A DNA stretch of 64,000 nucleotides from Flavobacteriales bacterium (GTDB lineage: Bacteria; Bacteroidota; Bacteroidia; Flavobacteriales_F; PHOS-HE28), in assembly GCA_016710015.1 (NCBI GenBank), contig JADJLR010000003.1, positions 124,001 through 188,000 on the forward strand, in the 5' to 3' direction. The translations under genes and the position numbers were made by a program. Below, in pieces: positions 50,241 through 58,768 of the stretch (position 1 is the stretch's first letter; each line of letters begins with the position of its first letter). The notes beneath the pieces are model-generated. The model saw nothing but the letters and a program-made list of their open reading frames with translations, ran no database searches and was not told where the DNA came from.

Positions 50241-51335
50241 ATGTCAACTGCTTGGTTCACCAAGGCCCTGCTTCCGTGGTACCGGGAACATTACCGCCCC
50301 CTACCATGGCGCGAAACCCGCGACCCGTACCGGATCTGGCTGAGTGAGGTGATCCTACAGCAGACCCGAGTGGACCAAGGGTTGGCCTATTGGGAGCGCT
50401 TCGTGGCGCGTTACCCCACCATTATGGACCTCGCTGCGGCCCCGGAAGGGGAGATACTGCGCTTGTGGCAAGGCTTGGGTTATTACAGCCGAGCACGCAA
50501 TCTGCTTTCCGCTGCCAAGCAGGTGGTGCAGGACCACGGAGGCCATTTCCCGGCGGACCACGCCGCGCTGTGCAGCCTGAAGGGCGTGGGCGATTACACC
50601 GCTTCGGCCATCGCCAGTATCTGCTTCGACCTTCCGGAACCGGTGGTGGATGGCAACGTTTACCGGGTGCTGGCGCGGATCTTCGGTAACGGTACGCCGA
50701 TCGATAGCACCGCCGGACGGAAGGAGTTCCGGGCCTTGGCGGCCCAATTGCTGGACCCGAAGCACCCCGGAGACCACAACCAAGCGGTGATGGAGCTGGG
50801 GGCCACCGTCTGTACCCCGCAGAAGCCCTTGTGCGGGCAATGTCCGTTGGCGAACAAGTGCATCGCACGGAAGGCTGACCGGATCGCAGAACTACCCTAC
50901 AAGGCCGGGAAGACGAAAACCCGGACACGGCACTTCAATTACCTGCACATCGCAGTGGAAGACGGCATCTATCTGCACAAGCGGGAAGGAAGGGACATTT
51001 GGCAAGGACTGTGGGAGTTGCCGTTGATCGAGAGTGATCGTCCACTAGGGGCAAGTGCCATGGCCAAGCGCATCGCACTGACGATCGGACCGACCGCTGT
51101 GATCACCGCGAAGCATGGCCCTGTGAAACACCTGCTGAGTCACCAGGTCATCTTCGCTGTATTCTGGACATGTGTACTGCCGAAGAAGGCTCGCCCTCCA
51201 AAAGGCTGGGTCCGGGTGTCGTGGAAGAAGCTGGACAGGCATGCACTTCCTAGAGTGATGGAATGCCACTTCCAAGAACACAGGCCCGAAAGTCGGGGTG
51301 GAAGGAAGCCTTATCTTCGTCCTCCTATCCACTGA
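50241..51335 (+). CDS. mutY: A/G-specific adenine glycosylase MutY
   Basis: 364 residues. Removes adenine mispaired with 8-oxoguanine. Motifs: PWRETRDPYRIWLSEVILQQTRVD, helix-hairpin-helix LKGVGDYTASAIASI, catalytic aspartate in VVDGNVYRVLARIF, [4Fe-4S] cluster CTPQKPLCGQCPLANKC, and a C-terminal NUDIX-like domain (residues 230-350). It starts the mutY-ssb-gldE-gldD unit characteristic of Bacteroidota. ATG 50241 is the right N-terminus; a longer frame crosses the divergent HU promoter. Confidence 0.95.
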   Translation: MSTAWFTKALLPWYREHYRPLPWRETRDPYRIWLSEVILQQTRVDQGLAYWERFVARYPTIMDLAAAPEGEILRLWQGLGYYSRARNLLSAAKQVVQDHGGHFPADHAALCSLKGVGDYTASAIASICFDLPEPVVDGNVYRVLARIFGNGTPIDSTAGRKEFRALAAQLLDPKHPGDHNQAVMELGATVCTPQKPLCGQCPLANKCIARKADRIAELPYKAGKTKTRTRHFNYLHIAVEDGIYLHKREGRDIWQGLWELPLIESDRPLGASAMAKRIALTIGPTAVITAKHGPVKHLLSHQVIFAVFWTCVLPKKARPPKGWVRVSWKKLDRHALPRVMECHFQEHRPESRGGRKPYLRPPIH

Positions 51336-51338
51336 ATC

Positions 51339-51800
51339 ATGGCTGGAGTGAACAAAGTGATCCTGATCGGCAACCTCGGCGCCGATCCTGAGATCAAGCA
51401 TCTACAGAACGATGTGACCGTGGCGAACTTCAACATCGCCACCACCGAATACTTCAAGGACAAGCAGACCGGCGAACGCCGCGAGCAGACCGAGTGGCAC
51501 CGCATAGTAGCTTGGCGCTGGCATGCGCAAACGGCGGAGAAATACCTGCGCAAAGGCAGCAAGGTGTACATCGAAGGCAAATTGCGCAGCCGCCAGTACC
51601 AGGACAAGGATGGCCAAACACGCTACATCACGGAGGTGGTGTGCGACGAGATGAATATGCTGGACCGACCCACCACGGACGGGGGGGCCGGACAGGGAGC
51701 GGGTCAGGCACCTGCTCACCAAGCCGGGCCCACCAGCCAACCGGTGACTTCGAGCAGCAGTGCGCCGACGGATAACGATACGGACGATCTACCCTTTTAA
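51339..51800 (+). CDS. ssb: Single-stranded DNA-binding protein
   Basis: 153 residues: OB fold (NKVILIGNLGADPEIKHL, VANFNIATTEYFKDKQTGERREQTEWHRIVAW, SKVYIEGKLRSRQYQDKDG), a Gly/Gln/Pro linker and the acidic tip DDLPF that docks partner proteins. Three bases after mutY and immediately before gldE. Confidence 0.95.
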   Translation: MAGVNKVILIGNLGADPEIKHLQNDVTVANFNIATTEYFKDKQTGERREQTEWHRIVAWRWHAQTAEKYLRKGSKVYIEGKLRSRQYQDKDGQTRYITEVVCDEMNMLDRPTTDGGAGQGAGQAPAHQAGPTSQPVTSSSSAPTDNDTDDLPF

Positions 51801-53132
51801 GTGGAGCCCCCGTCTTTGCTTTTCCTGAACATCGCGCTGCAAATGAAGGCGCTGGAGCCCGGCACCGCAGCGGTGTTGCTGGCGATCGGTGTGCTCTTGG
51901 TCTGCTCCGCCGCGATGTCCGCGAGCGAGGTGGCCCTTTTCTCCCTTTCCCCAACGCAATTGCGCGATGTGCAGGAGCGCGGTGGCACCTCCGGCCAACG
52001 GGTGATGGACCTGCTCGCCAAACCGCGCAGGCTCTTGGCCACCATCTTGATCGCGAACAACTTCGTGAATGTGGCCATCATCATCCTTTCCACGGTGGCC
52101 GTCGCGGATCTGGTCCACTTGGATCGTTTACCAGCGTACATGGTCTTTGCGATCCAAGTGATCGCCGTGACCTTCTTGCTGTTGTTGATCGGCGAAGTGA
52201 TCCCGAAGGTGTACGCCACATCGCAACCGGTGCGCGTGGCCCAATTGATGTCCGGTCCATTGATCACCATGCGCTGGTTGTTCCGCCCGATCAGCGAAGC
52301 TTTGGTCCGTAGCACCACCTTCATTGAGAAGCGCTACCGCAAGCGCACAGGCCAGAACATATCGGTGGATTCATTGGGCCATGCCCTTGACCTGACGCAG
52401 GATGCCAGCACATCCGACGAAGAGCAACGGATCCTGCGCGGCATTGTGAAATTCGGCAACTTCGAGGTGCGGCAAGTGATGCGCCCACGAACGGAGATGA
52501 TCGCCTTCGACAAGGAGATCGACTTCAAAGCGCTTCTGGCGGCGATCGTCGAGTCCGGATTCTCGCGCGTTCCCATCTATGAGGAGACACCGGACCGCAT
52601 GATCGGTGTGCTGTACATCAAGGATGTTCTTCCGCACTTGGACCGCACCGAATTCGATTGGCATACGCTGCTGCGCGACCCTTATTTCGTGCCGGAAAGC
52701 AAGAAGTTGGATGACCTGCTGAAGGAGTTCCAGTCCGAGAAAGTACACCTGGCCGTGGTGGTGGATGAATACGGCGGCACCAGTGGCATCGTCACGTTGG
52801 AAGACGTGATCGAGGAGATCGTAGGGGACATCACGGACGAGTACGACGATGAGAACTTGTTCTACAGCAAGTTGGATGACCACACCTGGGTGTTCGAAGG
52901 CAAGACGGCACTCCCGGATGTTTACCGGGTGATGGACATCGATGGTGAGGTCTTCGAGGCCCACAAAGGGGATAGTGGCACATTGGGCGGGTTCGTGCTG
53001 GAACTCACCGGTCGCATACCGAAGAAAGGCGAGCGCGTGGAGTTCCGCAACTTCACTTTCGTGGTGGAAGGTTCGGACAACAAGCGTGTACGCCGCGTGA
53101 AAGTGATCCAACGGGATGAAGCGACCCCTTAG
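51801..53132 (+). CDS. gldE: Gliding-motility-associated protein GldE (CorC/HlyC-type)
   Basis: 443 residues from a GTG directly after the ssb stop. DUF21/CNNM membrane region with about four helices (residues 15-150; SASEVALFSLSPTQLRDVQER), two CBS domains (VMRPRTEMIAFDKE; LAVVVDEYGGTSGIVTLEDVIEEIVGDI) and a C-terminal CorC_HlyC domain (residues 360-440). GldE is linked to GldD stability in gliding Flavobacteria. Overlaps gldD by 17 bases. Confidence 0.92.
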   Translation: MEPPSLLFLNIALQMKALEPGTAAVLLAIGVLLVCSAAMSASEVALFSLSPTQLRDVQERGGTSGQRVMDLLAKPRRLLATILIANNFVNVAIIILSTVAVADLVHLDRLPAYMVFAIQVIAVTFLLLLIGEVIPKVYATSQPVRVAQLMSGPLITMRWLFRPISEALVRSTTFIEKRYRKRTGQNISVDSLGHALDLTQDASTSDEEQRILRGIVKFGNFEVRQVMRPRTEMIAFDKEIDFKALLAAIVESGFSRVPIYEETPDRMIGVLYIKDVLPHLDRTEFDWHTLLRDPYFVPESKKLDDLLKEFQSEKVHLAVVVDEYGGTSGIVTLEDVIEEIVGDITDEYDDENLFYSKLDDHTWVFEGKTALPDVYRVMDIDGEVFEAHKGDSGTLGGFVLELTGRIPKKGERVEFRNFTFVVEGSDNKRVRRVKVIQRDEATP

Positions 53133-53679
53133 CTGGCTCCTTCTCCTTTTGTGCGTACCGGCCTGCACGGAGGATCCTGTGCCCAAGCCAAAGGGCTACT
53201 TCCGCATCGACCTCCCTGAACAGCGATACAACGTTTGGGTCGATAGCACGACCTTCCGTGCGGAGCTACCGGTCTATACCAAGGTGGGGATCCGTTCCTC
53301 GCAAACGGACGCGCGGTGGTACGATGTGCGCTTTCTAGGGCAACGCGCCACTGTGCATTTGACGTGGACCCCGGTAGGCGATCAACTACAGCCCCTGATC
53401 GAGGATGCACACCTGTTCAAGAATACGCACCAATCGAAAGCCGCACGGATCCGGAGCGAACGTATCGTGAATGACGGTACACGCGTTTTTGGCAACGTCT
53501 ACGATGTAGATGGCGACGTGGCCAGCCCGATGGTCTTCTACCTCACCGACAGCACGGACAACTTCCTATACGGTGCGCTGTACTTCGATGCGCGACCGAA
53601 CGCGGATTCCCTAGCACCGGTAACGGATCGGATCCGCAGCGACATGCGCCACATGATCGCTACGCTGGCGTGGCAGTGA
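53116..53679 (+). CDS. gldD: Gliding-motility lipoprotein GldD
   Basis: 187 residues. Signal with lipobox (LLLLCVPAC-T), then the GldD hallmark PKPKGYFRIDLPEQRYNVW and a beta-rich domain (FGNVYDVDGDVASPMVFYLTDST; FLYGALYFDARPNADSLAPVTDRI). Required for gliding and T9SS-linked functions in Flavobacterium. Its 3' end overlaps the convergent heme A synthase gene by 20 bases. Confidence 0.94.
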   Translation: MKRPLSWLLLLLCVPACTEDPVPKPKGYFRIDLPEQRYNVWVDSTTFRAELPVYTKVGIRSSQTDARWYDVRFLGQRATVHLTWTPVGDQLQPLIEDAHLFKNTHQSKAARIRSERIVNDGTRVFGNVYDVDGDVASPMVFYLTDSTDNFLYGALYFDARPNADSLAPVTDRIRSDMRHMIATLAWQ

Positions 53680-54700
53680 TCCGGATACCGGTCCGGTGGA
53701 TCGCTTTCAGCACGATGGTGAGCAGCGCAAGCGCACCCAACTGATGCATTACACCCAAGGTCACGTTCACGTGCGATAGAAGGGTGAACACGCCCAAGGC
53801 GAATTGGATAAGGACCCCGAGCAACAAGGTCCACCACACGGTCTCCATCGATGCCGCCCGTCGGAAGACGAGAGCGAACACCGCGAAGCCCAGCGCGACC
53901 AGGTAGGCCAGATACCGATGGATGAATTGCACCCCATCTCGATGATCGGAAAGGTCGGTGACCAGATCGCCGAATGCGCGTACGTTCTCAGGCATGAAGG
54001 CACCATCCATGCTGGGCCAGGTGTTGTAGATGTGGCCCGCATCAAGCCCTGCGGTGAATGCACCCCAGATGATCTGGAGGGTGAGCAGCAGCAACAAAGC
54101 CCGCGACCACTTGGCGGGGCCATTGCGATTCGGGCGGAAGGAGGTTTGCCCGGAACGAATGTCGAAGACCGTCCAGAGCACGAGTGCGTATACGGCAAAG
54201 GCGGCGCAAAGGTGGATCGCCAAGCGGTAGTGGCTCACGTCCGGGTCATTCTCCAAACCACTTGCCACCATGAACCAACCGAGTGCGCCCACGAGGCCAC
54301 CGCCGATCAACATGGCCCAGCAGCGCTTCAACAGCCAGCCTTTCAATAGCCCGTTGCGCCAGAACAAGAAGAACGGAATGGCGAAGACCAAGCCCATCAA
54401 GCGCCCCCAGTTGCGATGCAGGAATTCCCAAAAGAAGATCCGCTTGAACCCCGCCAGATCCATGTCGGAATTCTTCAACCTGTACTCCGGTATATGCTTG
54501 TACTGTTCGAAGGCTTGGTTCCAATCGTCTTCGTTCAAAGGCGGAATGGAGCCCATGATCGGATCCCACACCGTGATGCTAAGGCCGCTGCCCGTAAGGC
54601 GAGTGATGCCTCCGATCATGACCATACAAGCGATCATCACACACCCTGTCAAAAGCCAGATCACCACTGGTGTGTATTGCGCGCGGTCCGATCGTTCCAT
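53660..54700 (-). CDS. ctaA: Heme A synthase (COX15/CtaA family)
   Basis: 346 residues, eight membrane helices, the long (Cox15-like) type. Conserved elements: GGITRLTGSGLSITVWDPIMGSIPP, FFWEFLHRNWGRLMGL with the heme-ligand histidine, HLCAAFAVY, GAFTAGLDAGHIYNTWPSM, FIHRYLAY and HQLGALALL. It oxidises the C8 methyl of heme O to heme A for cytochrome oxidases. A TAGTTTCG-like box lies just upstream. Confidence 0.94.
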   Translation of the reverse strand: MERSDRAQYTPVVIWLLTGCVMIACMVMIGGITRLTGSGLSITVWDPIMGSIPPLNEDDWNQAFEQYKHIPEYRLKNSDMDLAGFKRIFFWEFLHRNWGRLMGLVFAIPFFLFWRNGLLKGWLLKRCWAMLIGGGLVGALGWFMVASGLENDPDVSHYRLAIHLCAAFAVYALVLWTVFDIRSGQTSFRPNRNGPAKWSRALLLLLTLQIIWGAFTAGLDAGHIYNTWPSMDGAFMPENVRAFGDLVTDLSDHRDGVQFIHRYLAYLVALGFAVFALVFRRAASMETVWWTLLLGVLIQFALGVFTLLSHVNVTLGVMHQLGALALLTIVLKAIHRTGIRITATPA

Positions 54701-54744
54701 TCGTGGCGCGAAACTAGGCCCCTGGATCGAACAGGCACCAAATG

Positions 54745-54767
54745 AAAAAGGAGGACCGAGGCCCTCC
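54745..54767 (-). terminator. Probable terminator of the heavy-metal-domain gene
   Basis: On the minus strand GGAGG and CCTCC pair around an eight-base loop and are followed by TTTTT. Confidence 0.55.
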
Positions 54768-54787
54768 CTTCCGAAATGAAATGCCGA

Positions 54788-55321
54788 TCAAATGCGGAAA
54801 ATGTACGTGAGCAGCGTAAGAATGCTGGGAAGCACCATGGCTGCAGGGGCTAGCACGCTGACCGCATTGGTCGTGCTGGACTTGTCGGTGTCCGTGTCAG
54901 CATTCCCTGCGGACTGCACCTGCTTGGTGACCTTCACAGCGACCACTTTGTACTGCCCATCGTGCAATTGCTGCACGGCTTCGATCATTTGCGCATCGGT
55001 GACCAAGCTCTCATCATAGGTCACGATCGCATGGTCGCGCTCCTCCCCTTCCACGAAGGCGATCTCGGTGCTAGCAACACCGGGTAGCTTGGCCAGAGCC
55101 TTCTTGATGGCCCCACCGCACATCATTTCACAACTCATGCCATCGATGCTAAGGTCGACCGTGGTGACCGGAGTCCCTGAAGTGATGACCACCTCTTCGA
55201 CGGTGCGTTCCACGGATGCGGGGATCTCTGCGACCGGTGTGCTGCGCGAACAGGAGAAGAGGATGGCTAGGGTGAGCGGAAGGAGAATGCGGTGGTCCAT
55301 GGCGATCGGGTTCTTGAACAT
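54788..55321 (-). CDS. Lipoprotein with heavy-metal-associated (HMA) domain and C-terminal membrane anchor
   Basis: 177 residues from ATG 55321. Signal with lipobox (LTLAILFSC-S), then an HMA fold (about 55-125: VDLSIDGMSCEMMCGGAIKKALAKLPGV ... HAIVTYDE). The metal site is CEMMC, a CxxxC variant common in Bacteroidota instead of CxxC. The protein ends in a hydrophobic helix (VSVLAPAAMVLPSILTLLTYIF). It could bind copper or zinc in the periplasm; no metal ATPase is adjacent. Internal ATG at 55300 is an alternative start. Confidence 0.82.
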   Translation of the reverse strand: MFKNPIAMDHRILLPLTLAILFSCSRSTPVAEIPASVERTVEEVVITSGTPVTTVDLSIDGMSCEMMCGGAIKKALAKLPGVASTEIAFVEGEERDHAIVTYDESLVTDAQMIEAVQQLHDGQYKVVAVKVTKQVQSAGNADTDTDKSSTTNAVSVLAPAAMVLPSILTLLTYIFRI

Positions 55322-55347
55322 AGGACGCTTGTAACGGCGACAGGTTA

Positions 55348-55355
55348 CAAAGATA
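55348..55355 (-). promoter_or_regulatory. -7 box of the HMA lipoprotein gene
   Basis: TATCTTTG on the minus strand; perfect TAnnTTTG match, 26 bases before ATG 55321. Confidence 0.6.
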
Positions 55356-55372
55356 GGATCAGGAAGGGCCGA

Positions 55373-55380
55373 TATCTTCG
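55373..55380 (+). promoter_or_regulatory. Probable -7 box of the DMT transporter gene
   Basis: TATCTTCG, one change from TAnnTTTG, 23 bases before ATG 55404. Confidence 0.45.
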
Positions 55381-55403
55381 CACGCTTTTCGCCAAGGCGC
55401 GCC

Positions 55404-56306
55404 ATGCAGACCACCACCGACCGTCGGACCGTTTGGATCCTCCTTCTGGGTCTGGCCTTCATTTGGGGGAGTTCCTTCATTCTGATGAAGCGTGGCCTCT
55501 TCCACGATGGTGTACCGGTGCTGACAGCGTTCCAAGTCGCCACCAGCCGCTTGGCCATCGCATGGCTGGTGCTTTCGCCGGTGTTGTTCCGCCACGGAGG
55601 CTTGTTGCGGAAGAACTGGCTGCCACTGTTGGGCACGGGGTTCCTGGGCAACGGCGTGCCTGCTTTCTTGTTCGCCACGGCCCAATCCCGGATCGACAGT
55701 TCCCTTTCCGGCATGCTCAATAGCCTGACGCCGTTGATGACCTTGTTGGCCGGCGTGTTGTTGTTCGGTATTCGTGTACGGGTGATCCAGCTCGTCGGGA
55801 TCCTGCTAGGCCTTGCGGGTGCCATCGGCCTGATCCTGGTGAAACGAGGAGATGGACTACCGGCTTGGTCCCTCTATGCCGTACTGCCGATCCTCGGTGC
55901 CGTGTGCTACGGCATCAGTGGGAACATCGTGAAACGGTACCTCTACGCGCTACCACCCACGGCTACTTCGGCTTTGGCGCTCACCTTCGTTGGCCCGATA
56001 TGCATCGTACTTGCGCTAGGCAGCGGATTGCCCGAGACCTTGCGGACGGTCCCGCACGCGTGGTCTGCGCTGGGCTACGTGGCCCTGCTTGCAAGTTTGA
56101 GTTCGGCCTTCGCATTTGTACTATGGAATGTGTTGCTGCAAAAGACCACGGCATTGCACGCTTCCTCCGTTACGTACTTGATGCCCGTGGTAGCGATCGG
56201 TTGGGGCATCTTGGATGGTGAGCATGTGGGTCTTCCGCAAATGGCCATGATCCTAGCAGTCTTGAGCGGGGTGTATCTGGTGAACAGCTCGAAGCGTGGT
56301 ACCTGA
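55404..56306 (+). CDS. EamA/DMT-superfamily transporter
   Basis: 300 residues with ten predicted membrane helices in two EamA repeats (FIWGSSFILMKRG at the start, and ILGAVCYGISGNIVKRYL in the second half; SSVTYLMPVVAIGWGILDGE near the end is the usual signature). Small-molecule efflux or uptake; the substrate is unknown. Alone, divergent from the HMA lipoprotein gene. Confidence 0.9.
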   Translation: MQTTTDRRTVWILLLGLAFIWGSSFILMKRGLFHDGVPVLTAFQVATSRLAIAWLVLSPVLFRHGGLLRKNWLPLLGTGFLGNGVPAFLFATAQSRIDSSLSGMLNSLTPLMTLLAGVLLFGIRVRVIQLVGILLGLAGAIGLILVKRGDGLPAWSLYAVLPILGAVCYGISGNIVKRYLYALPPTATSALALTFVGPICIVLALGSGLPETLRTVPHAWSALGYVALLASLSSAFAFVLWNVLLQKTTALHASSVTYLMPVVAIGWGILDGEHVGLPQMAMILAVLSGVYLVNSSKRGT

Positions 56307-56330
56307 GCCGCACACTTCCGCATCCATCGC

Positions 56331-56338
56331 CATATTTG
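56331..56338 (+). promoter_or_regulatory. -7 box of the glycosyltransferase 2 gene
   Basis: CATATTTG (one change from TAnnTTTG), four bases before ATG 56343; leaderless spacing. Confidence 0.4.
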
Positions 56339-56342
56339 CACC

Positions 56343-57089
56343 ATGTACGAGGGCAAAAAGGTCGTTGTGGTGCTACCTGCCTACCGGGCTGCGCTTACGC
56401 TGAAACAGACCTACAGCGAGATCCCTTTCCCCTTGGTCGACGACGTGGTCCTTGTTGATGACAAGAGCCCGGACAACACGGTGGATGTGGCGCGCGCGCT
56501 GGGTATCAAGCACATTGTGATCCACGAGCAGAACAAAGGCTACGGCGGCAACCAGAAAAGCTGCTACGACAAGGCGAAGGAATTGGGAGCCGACATCGTG
56601 GTGATGCTTCATCCGGATTACCAGTACACACCGAAGTTGCTCGTGAGCATGATCGCGTTGATCGGCAATGACATCTACCCGGTGGTCTTCGGTTCGCGGA
56701 TCCTCGGTGGGGGTGCGTTGAAGGGCGGCATGCCGCTGTACAAGTACGTGGCCAATCGCATGCTCACGCTCACCCAAAATCTCTTGATGAACGAGAAGTT
56801 GAGCGAATATCACACGGGCTATCGCGCCTTCTCCCGCACTGTGCTGGATCGTTGCGATTACCACCGGTGTTCGGATGATTTCGTGTTCGACAACCAGATG
56901 ATCGGACAGATCTTCTGGCATCGGTTCGAGATCGCGGAGATCACCTGCCCCACGAAGTACTTTGATGAAGCCAGCAGTATCAACTTCGGTCGGAGCATGA
57001 CCTATGGCCTGGGTGTGCTGCGCGTGAGCTGGCGTTACTTCCTGGCCCGAACGGGCATCATGGGTTGGAACCTGCTCGGCAAGCGCTGA
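56343..57089 (+). CDS. Family 2 glycosyltransferase (dolichyl/undecaprenyl-phosphate sugar type)
   Basis: 248 residues, GT-A fold: VVVVLPAYRAALTLKQT, VLVDDKSPDNTVDVA (DxD equivalent and nucleotide binding), NKGYGGNQKSCYDKA and HPDYQYTPKLL, plus a GFGSRILGGG-like FGSRILGGGALKG. No C-terminal membrane pair is present. Likely loads a sugar on a polyprenyl phosphate, which would feed the GT39-type transferase encoded next. Confidence 0.9.
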   Translation: MYEGKKVVVVLPAYRAALTLKQTYSEIPFPLVDDVVLVDDKSPDNTVDVARALGIKHIVIHEQNKGYGGNQKSCYDKAKELGADIVVMLHPDYQYTPKLLVSMIALIGNDIYPVVFGSRILGGGALKGGMPLYKYVANRMLTLTQNLLMNEKLSEYHTGYRAFSRTVLDRCDYHRCSDDFVFDNQMIGQIFWHRFEIAEITCPTKYFDEASSINFGRSMTYGLGVLRVSWRYFLARTGIMGWNLLGKR

Positions 57090-57100
57090 ATCTCCGCCGT

Positions 57101-57108
57101 TACCTTCG
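57101..57108 (+). promoter_or_regulatory. -7-like box before the GT39 gene
   Basis: TACCTTCG (one change from TAnnTTTG), four bases before ATG 57113. Confidence 0.4.
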
Positions 57109-57112
57109 GACC

Positions 57113-58768
57113 ATGCCATCGCGCGGTCGACTCCAACTGATCTTCCTCGCGGTCGGTGTGCTGTTCTTCCTTCCGGGTCTCGGTGCCGTACACCTCTTCG
57201 ATTGGGACGAGATCAACTTTGCGGAGATCGCACGCGAAATGGTGATCACCGGCAATTGGGGCCAGCCGCAGATCGACTTCCTCCCCTTCCACGAGAAGCC
57301 ACCCTTGTTCATGTGGATGCAGGCGTTGAGCATGACCATGTTCGGCGTGGGCGAGTTCGCGGCGCGACTGCCCAATGCGTTGTGCGGCATCCTCACCTTG
57401 TGGGTCTTGTACCGCATCGGCGATCAACTCCGTGGCAAGGTCTTCGGTATGTTGTGGGCGCTGGCCTACTTCGGATCCATCCTTCCGCACCTCTACTTCC
57501 GCAGCGGCATCATCGACCCTTGGTTCAACCTCTTCATCTTTCTTGGCCTTCATGCCCTGGTCACCTTGGTGCAGTGCGATCCTCACCGACCATCGGGGAC
57601 GTTGAACGCACGAAGCGACGGAAGAGCAGCGCTGGTCGGGCTTTTCTTGGGCTTGGCGGTATTGACCAAAGGGCCTGTCGGTGTGCTGATCCCGGTGTTG
57701 GTGCTCACGACCTACTGGTCCATGGGTCGCTTCCAACGGGTTTTGAAATGGCGGCGCATCGCCATCATCGCCTTCGCCACCTTGCTCACCGCAGGGTCGT
57801 GGGCCTTGGTGGACCTACTGCGACATGGCCCGGATTTCATCGTTGGTTTCTTCTGGCGCCAAGTGGCCATGCTCTCCTCGGAGGATGCCGGTCATGGTGG
57901 TTTCTTCGGCTATCATTTCGTGGTGCTATTGATCGGCTGTTTCCCTGCATCGGTATTCGCCTTGCAGGAATTGCTGCGCCCGACGCGAGAAGACACGTCC
58001 GACCAGAACGATCATCGCCGTTGGATGGTGATCCTGTTCTGGGTGGTGCTGCTGCTGTTCAGCGTGGTGAAGACCAAGATCGTCCACTACAGCAGCCTGT
58101 GCTACTTCCCACTCACCTACCTCGCTGCTGTTCGCCTTGAACATATCTGGAAGAAACAAGAAGGCTATGGCTGGACCCGCTTCCTACTCGGTGTTCTCGG
58201 AACCGTGATCGCACTGCTCTTCATTGTCGTACCCTTCGTGGGCATCAACATCGATGTCATCAAACCCTTGTTCGCAAAGGACCCATTCGCCTTGGCCAAC
58301 TTGGACGCCGACGTGCATTGGTCGGGCATAGAAGCCATGGCCGGCGTGCTACTGCTCGCGGCATTGGCCGTGGCTCATTGGCTGCATGGTCGTGCGCAAT
58401 TCAGGCAGAGCATCGTCGCGATCTTCGGTGGAACAGCGCTCTTCATCACCACCACGCTGTATTTCTTCATCAACCGGATCGAAGGGTACTCGCAACGCGC
58501 CGCGATCGAGTTCTTCGAAGAACAGCAAGGAGAGACCTGCTATGTGATCACGAAGAACTACAAGAGTTATGCGCAGCTATTCTACACACGCAAAGAACCA
58601 GTGACGGATCCACGCGCCCATGATGAAGAGTGGTTGCTCTATGGCGACATCGGCCGACCGGTGTACGTGGTGTGTAAGATCACCTCCGCAGATGATGTCG
58701 GATCGATCAGGACCTTGACGGAGATCCAACGCAAGAATGGCTTCGTGTTCTTTAAGCGAGATCCATGA
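57113..58768 (+). CDS. Family 39-type glycosyltransferase (ArnT/PMT-like)
   Basis: 551 residues, about twelve membrane helices. First periplasmic loop has the DE motif of GT-C enzymes (FDWDEINFAEIAREM) and HEKPPLFMW, then GEFAARLPNALCGILT. ArnT-like proteins move a sugar from a polyprenyl-phosphate donor to lipid A or proteins. The preceding gene is a plausible donor synthase. The stop overlaps the next gene (ATGA). C-terminal 80 residues are soluble. Confidence 0.9.
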   Translation: MPSRGRLQLIFLAVGVLFFLPGLGAVHLFDWDEINFAEIAREMVITGNWGQPQIDFLPFHEKPPLFMWMQALSMTMFGVGEFAARLPNALCGILTLWVLYRIGDQLRGKVFGMLWALAYFGSILPHLYFRSGIIDPWFNLFIFLGLHALVTLVQCDPHRPSGTLNARSDGRAALVGLFLGLAVLTKGPVGVLIPVLVLTTYWSMGRFQRVLKWRRIAIIAFATLLTAGSWALVDLLRHGPDFIVGFFWRQVAMLSSEDAGHGGFFGYHFVVLLIGCFPASVFALQELLRPTREDTSDQNDHRRWMVILFWVVLLLFSVVKTKIVHYSSLCYFPLTYLAAVRLEHIWKKQEGYGWTRFLLGVLGTVIALLFIVVPFVGINIDVIKPLFAKDPFALANLDADVHWSGIEAMAGVLLLAALAVAHWLHGRAQFRQSIVAIFGGTALFITTTLYFFINRIEGYSQRAAIEFFEEQQGETCYVITKNYKSYAQLFYTRKEPVTDPRAHDEEWLLYGDIGRPVYVVCKITSADDVGSIRTLTEIQRKNGFVFFKRDP

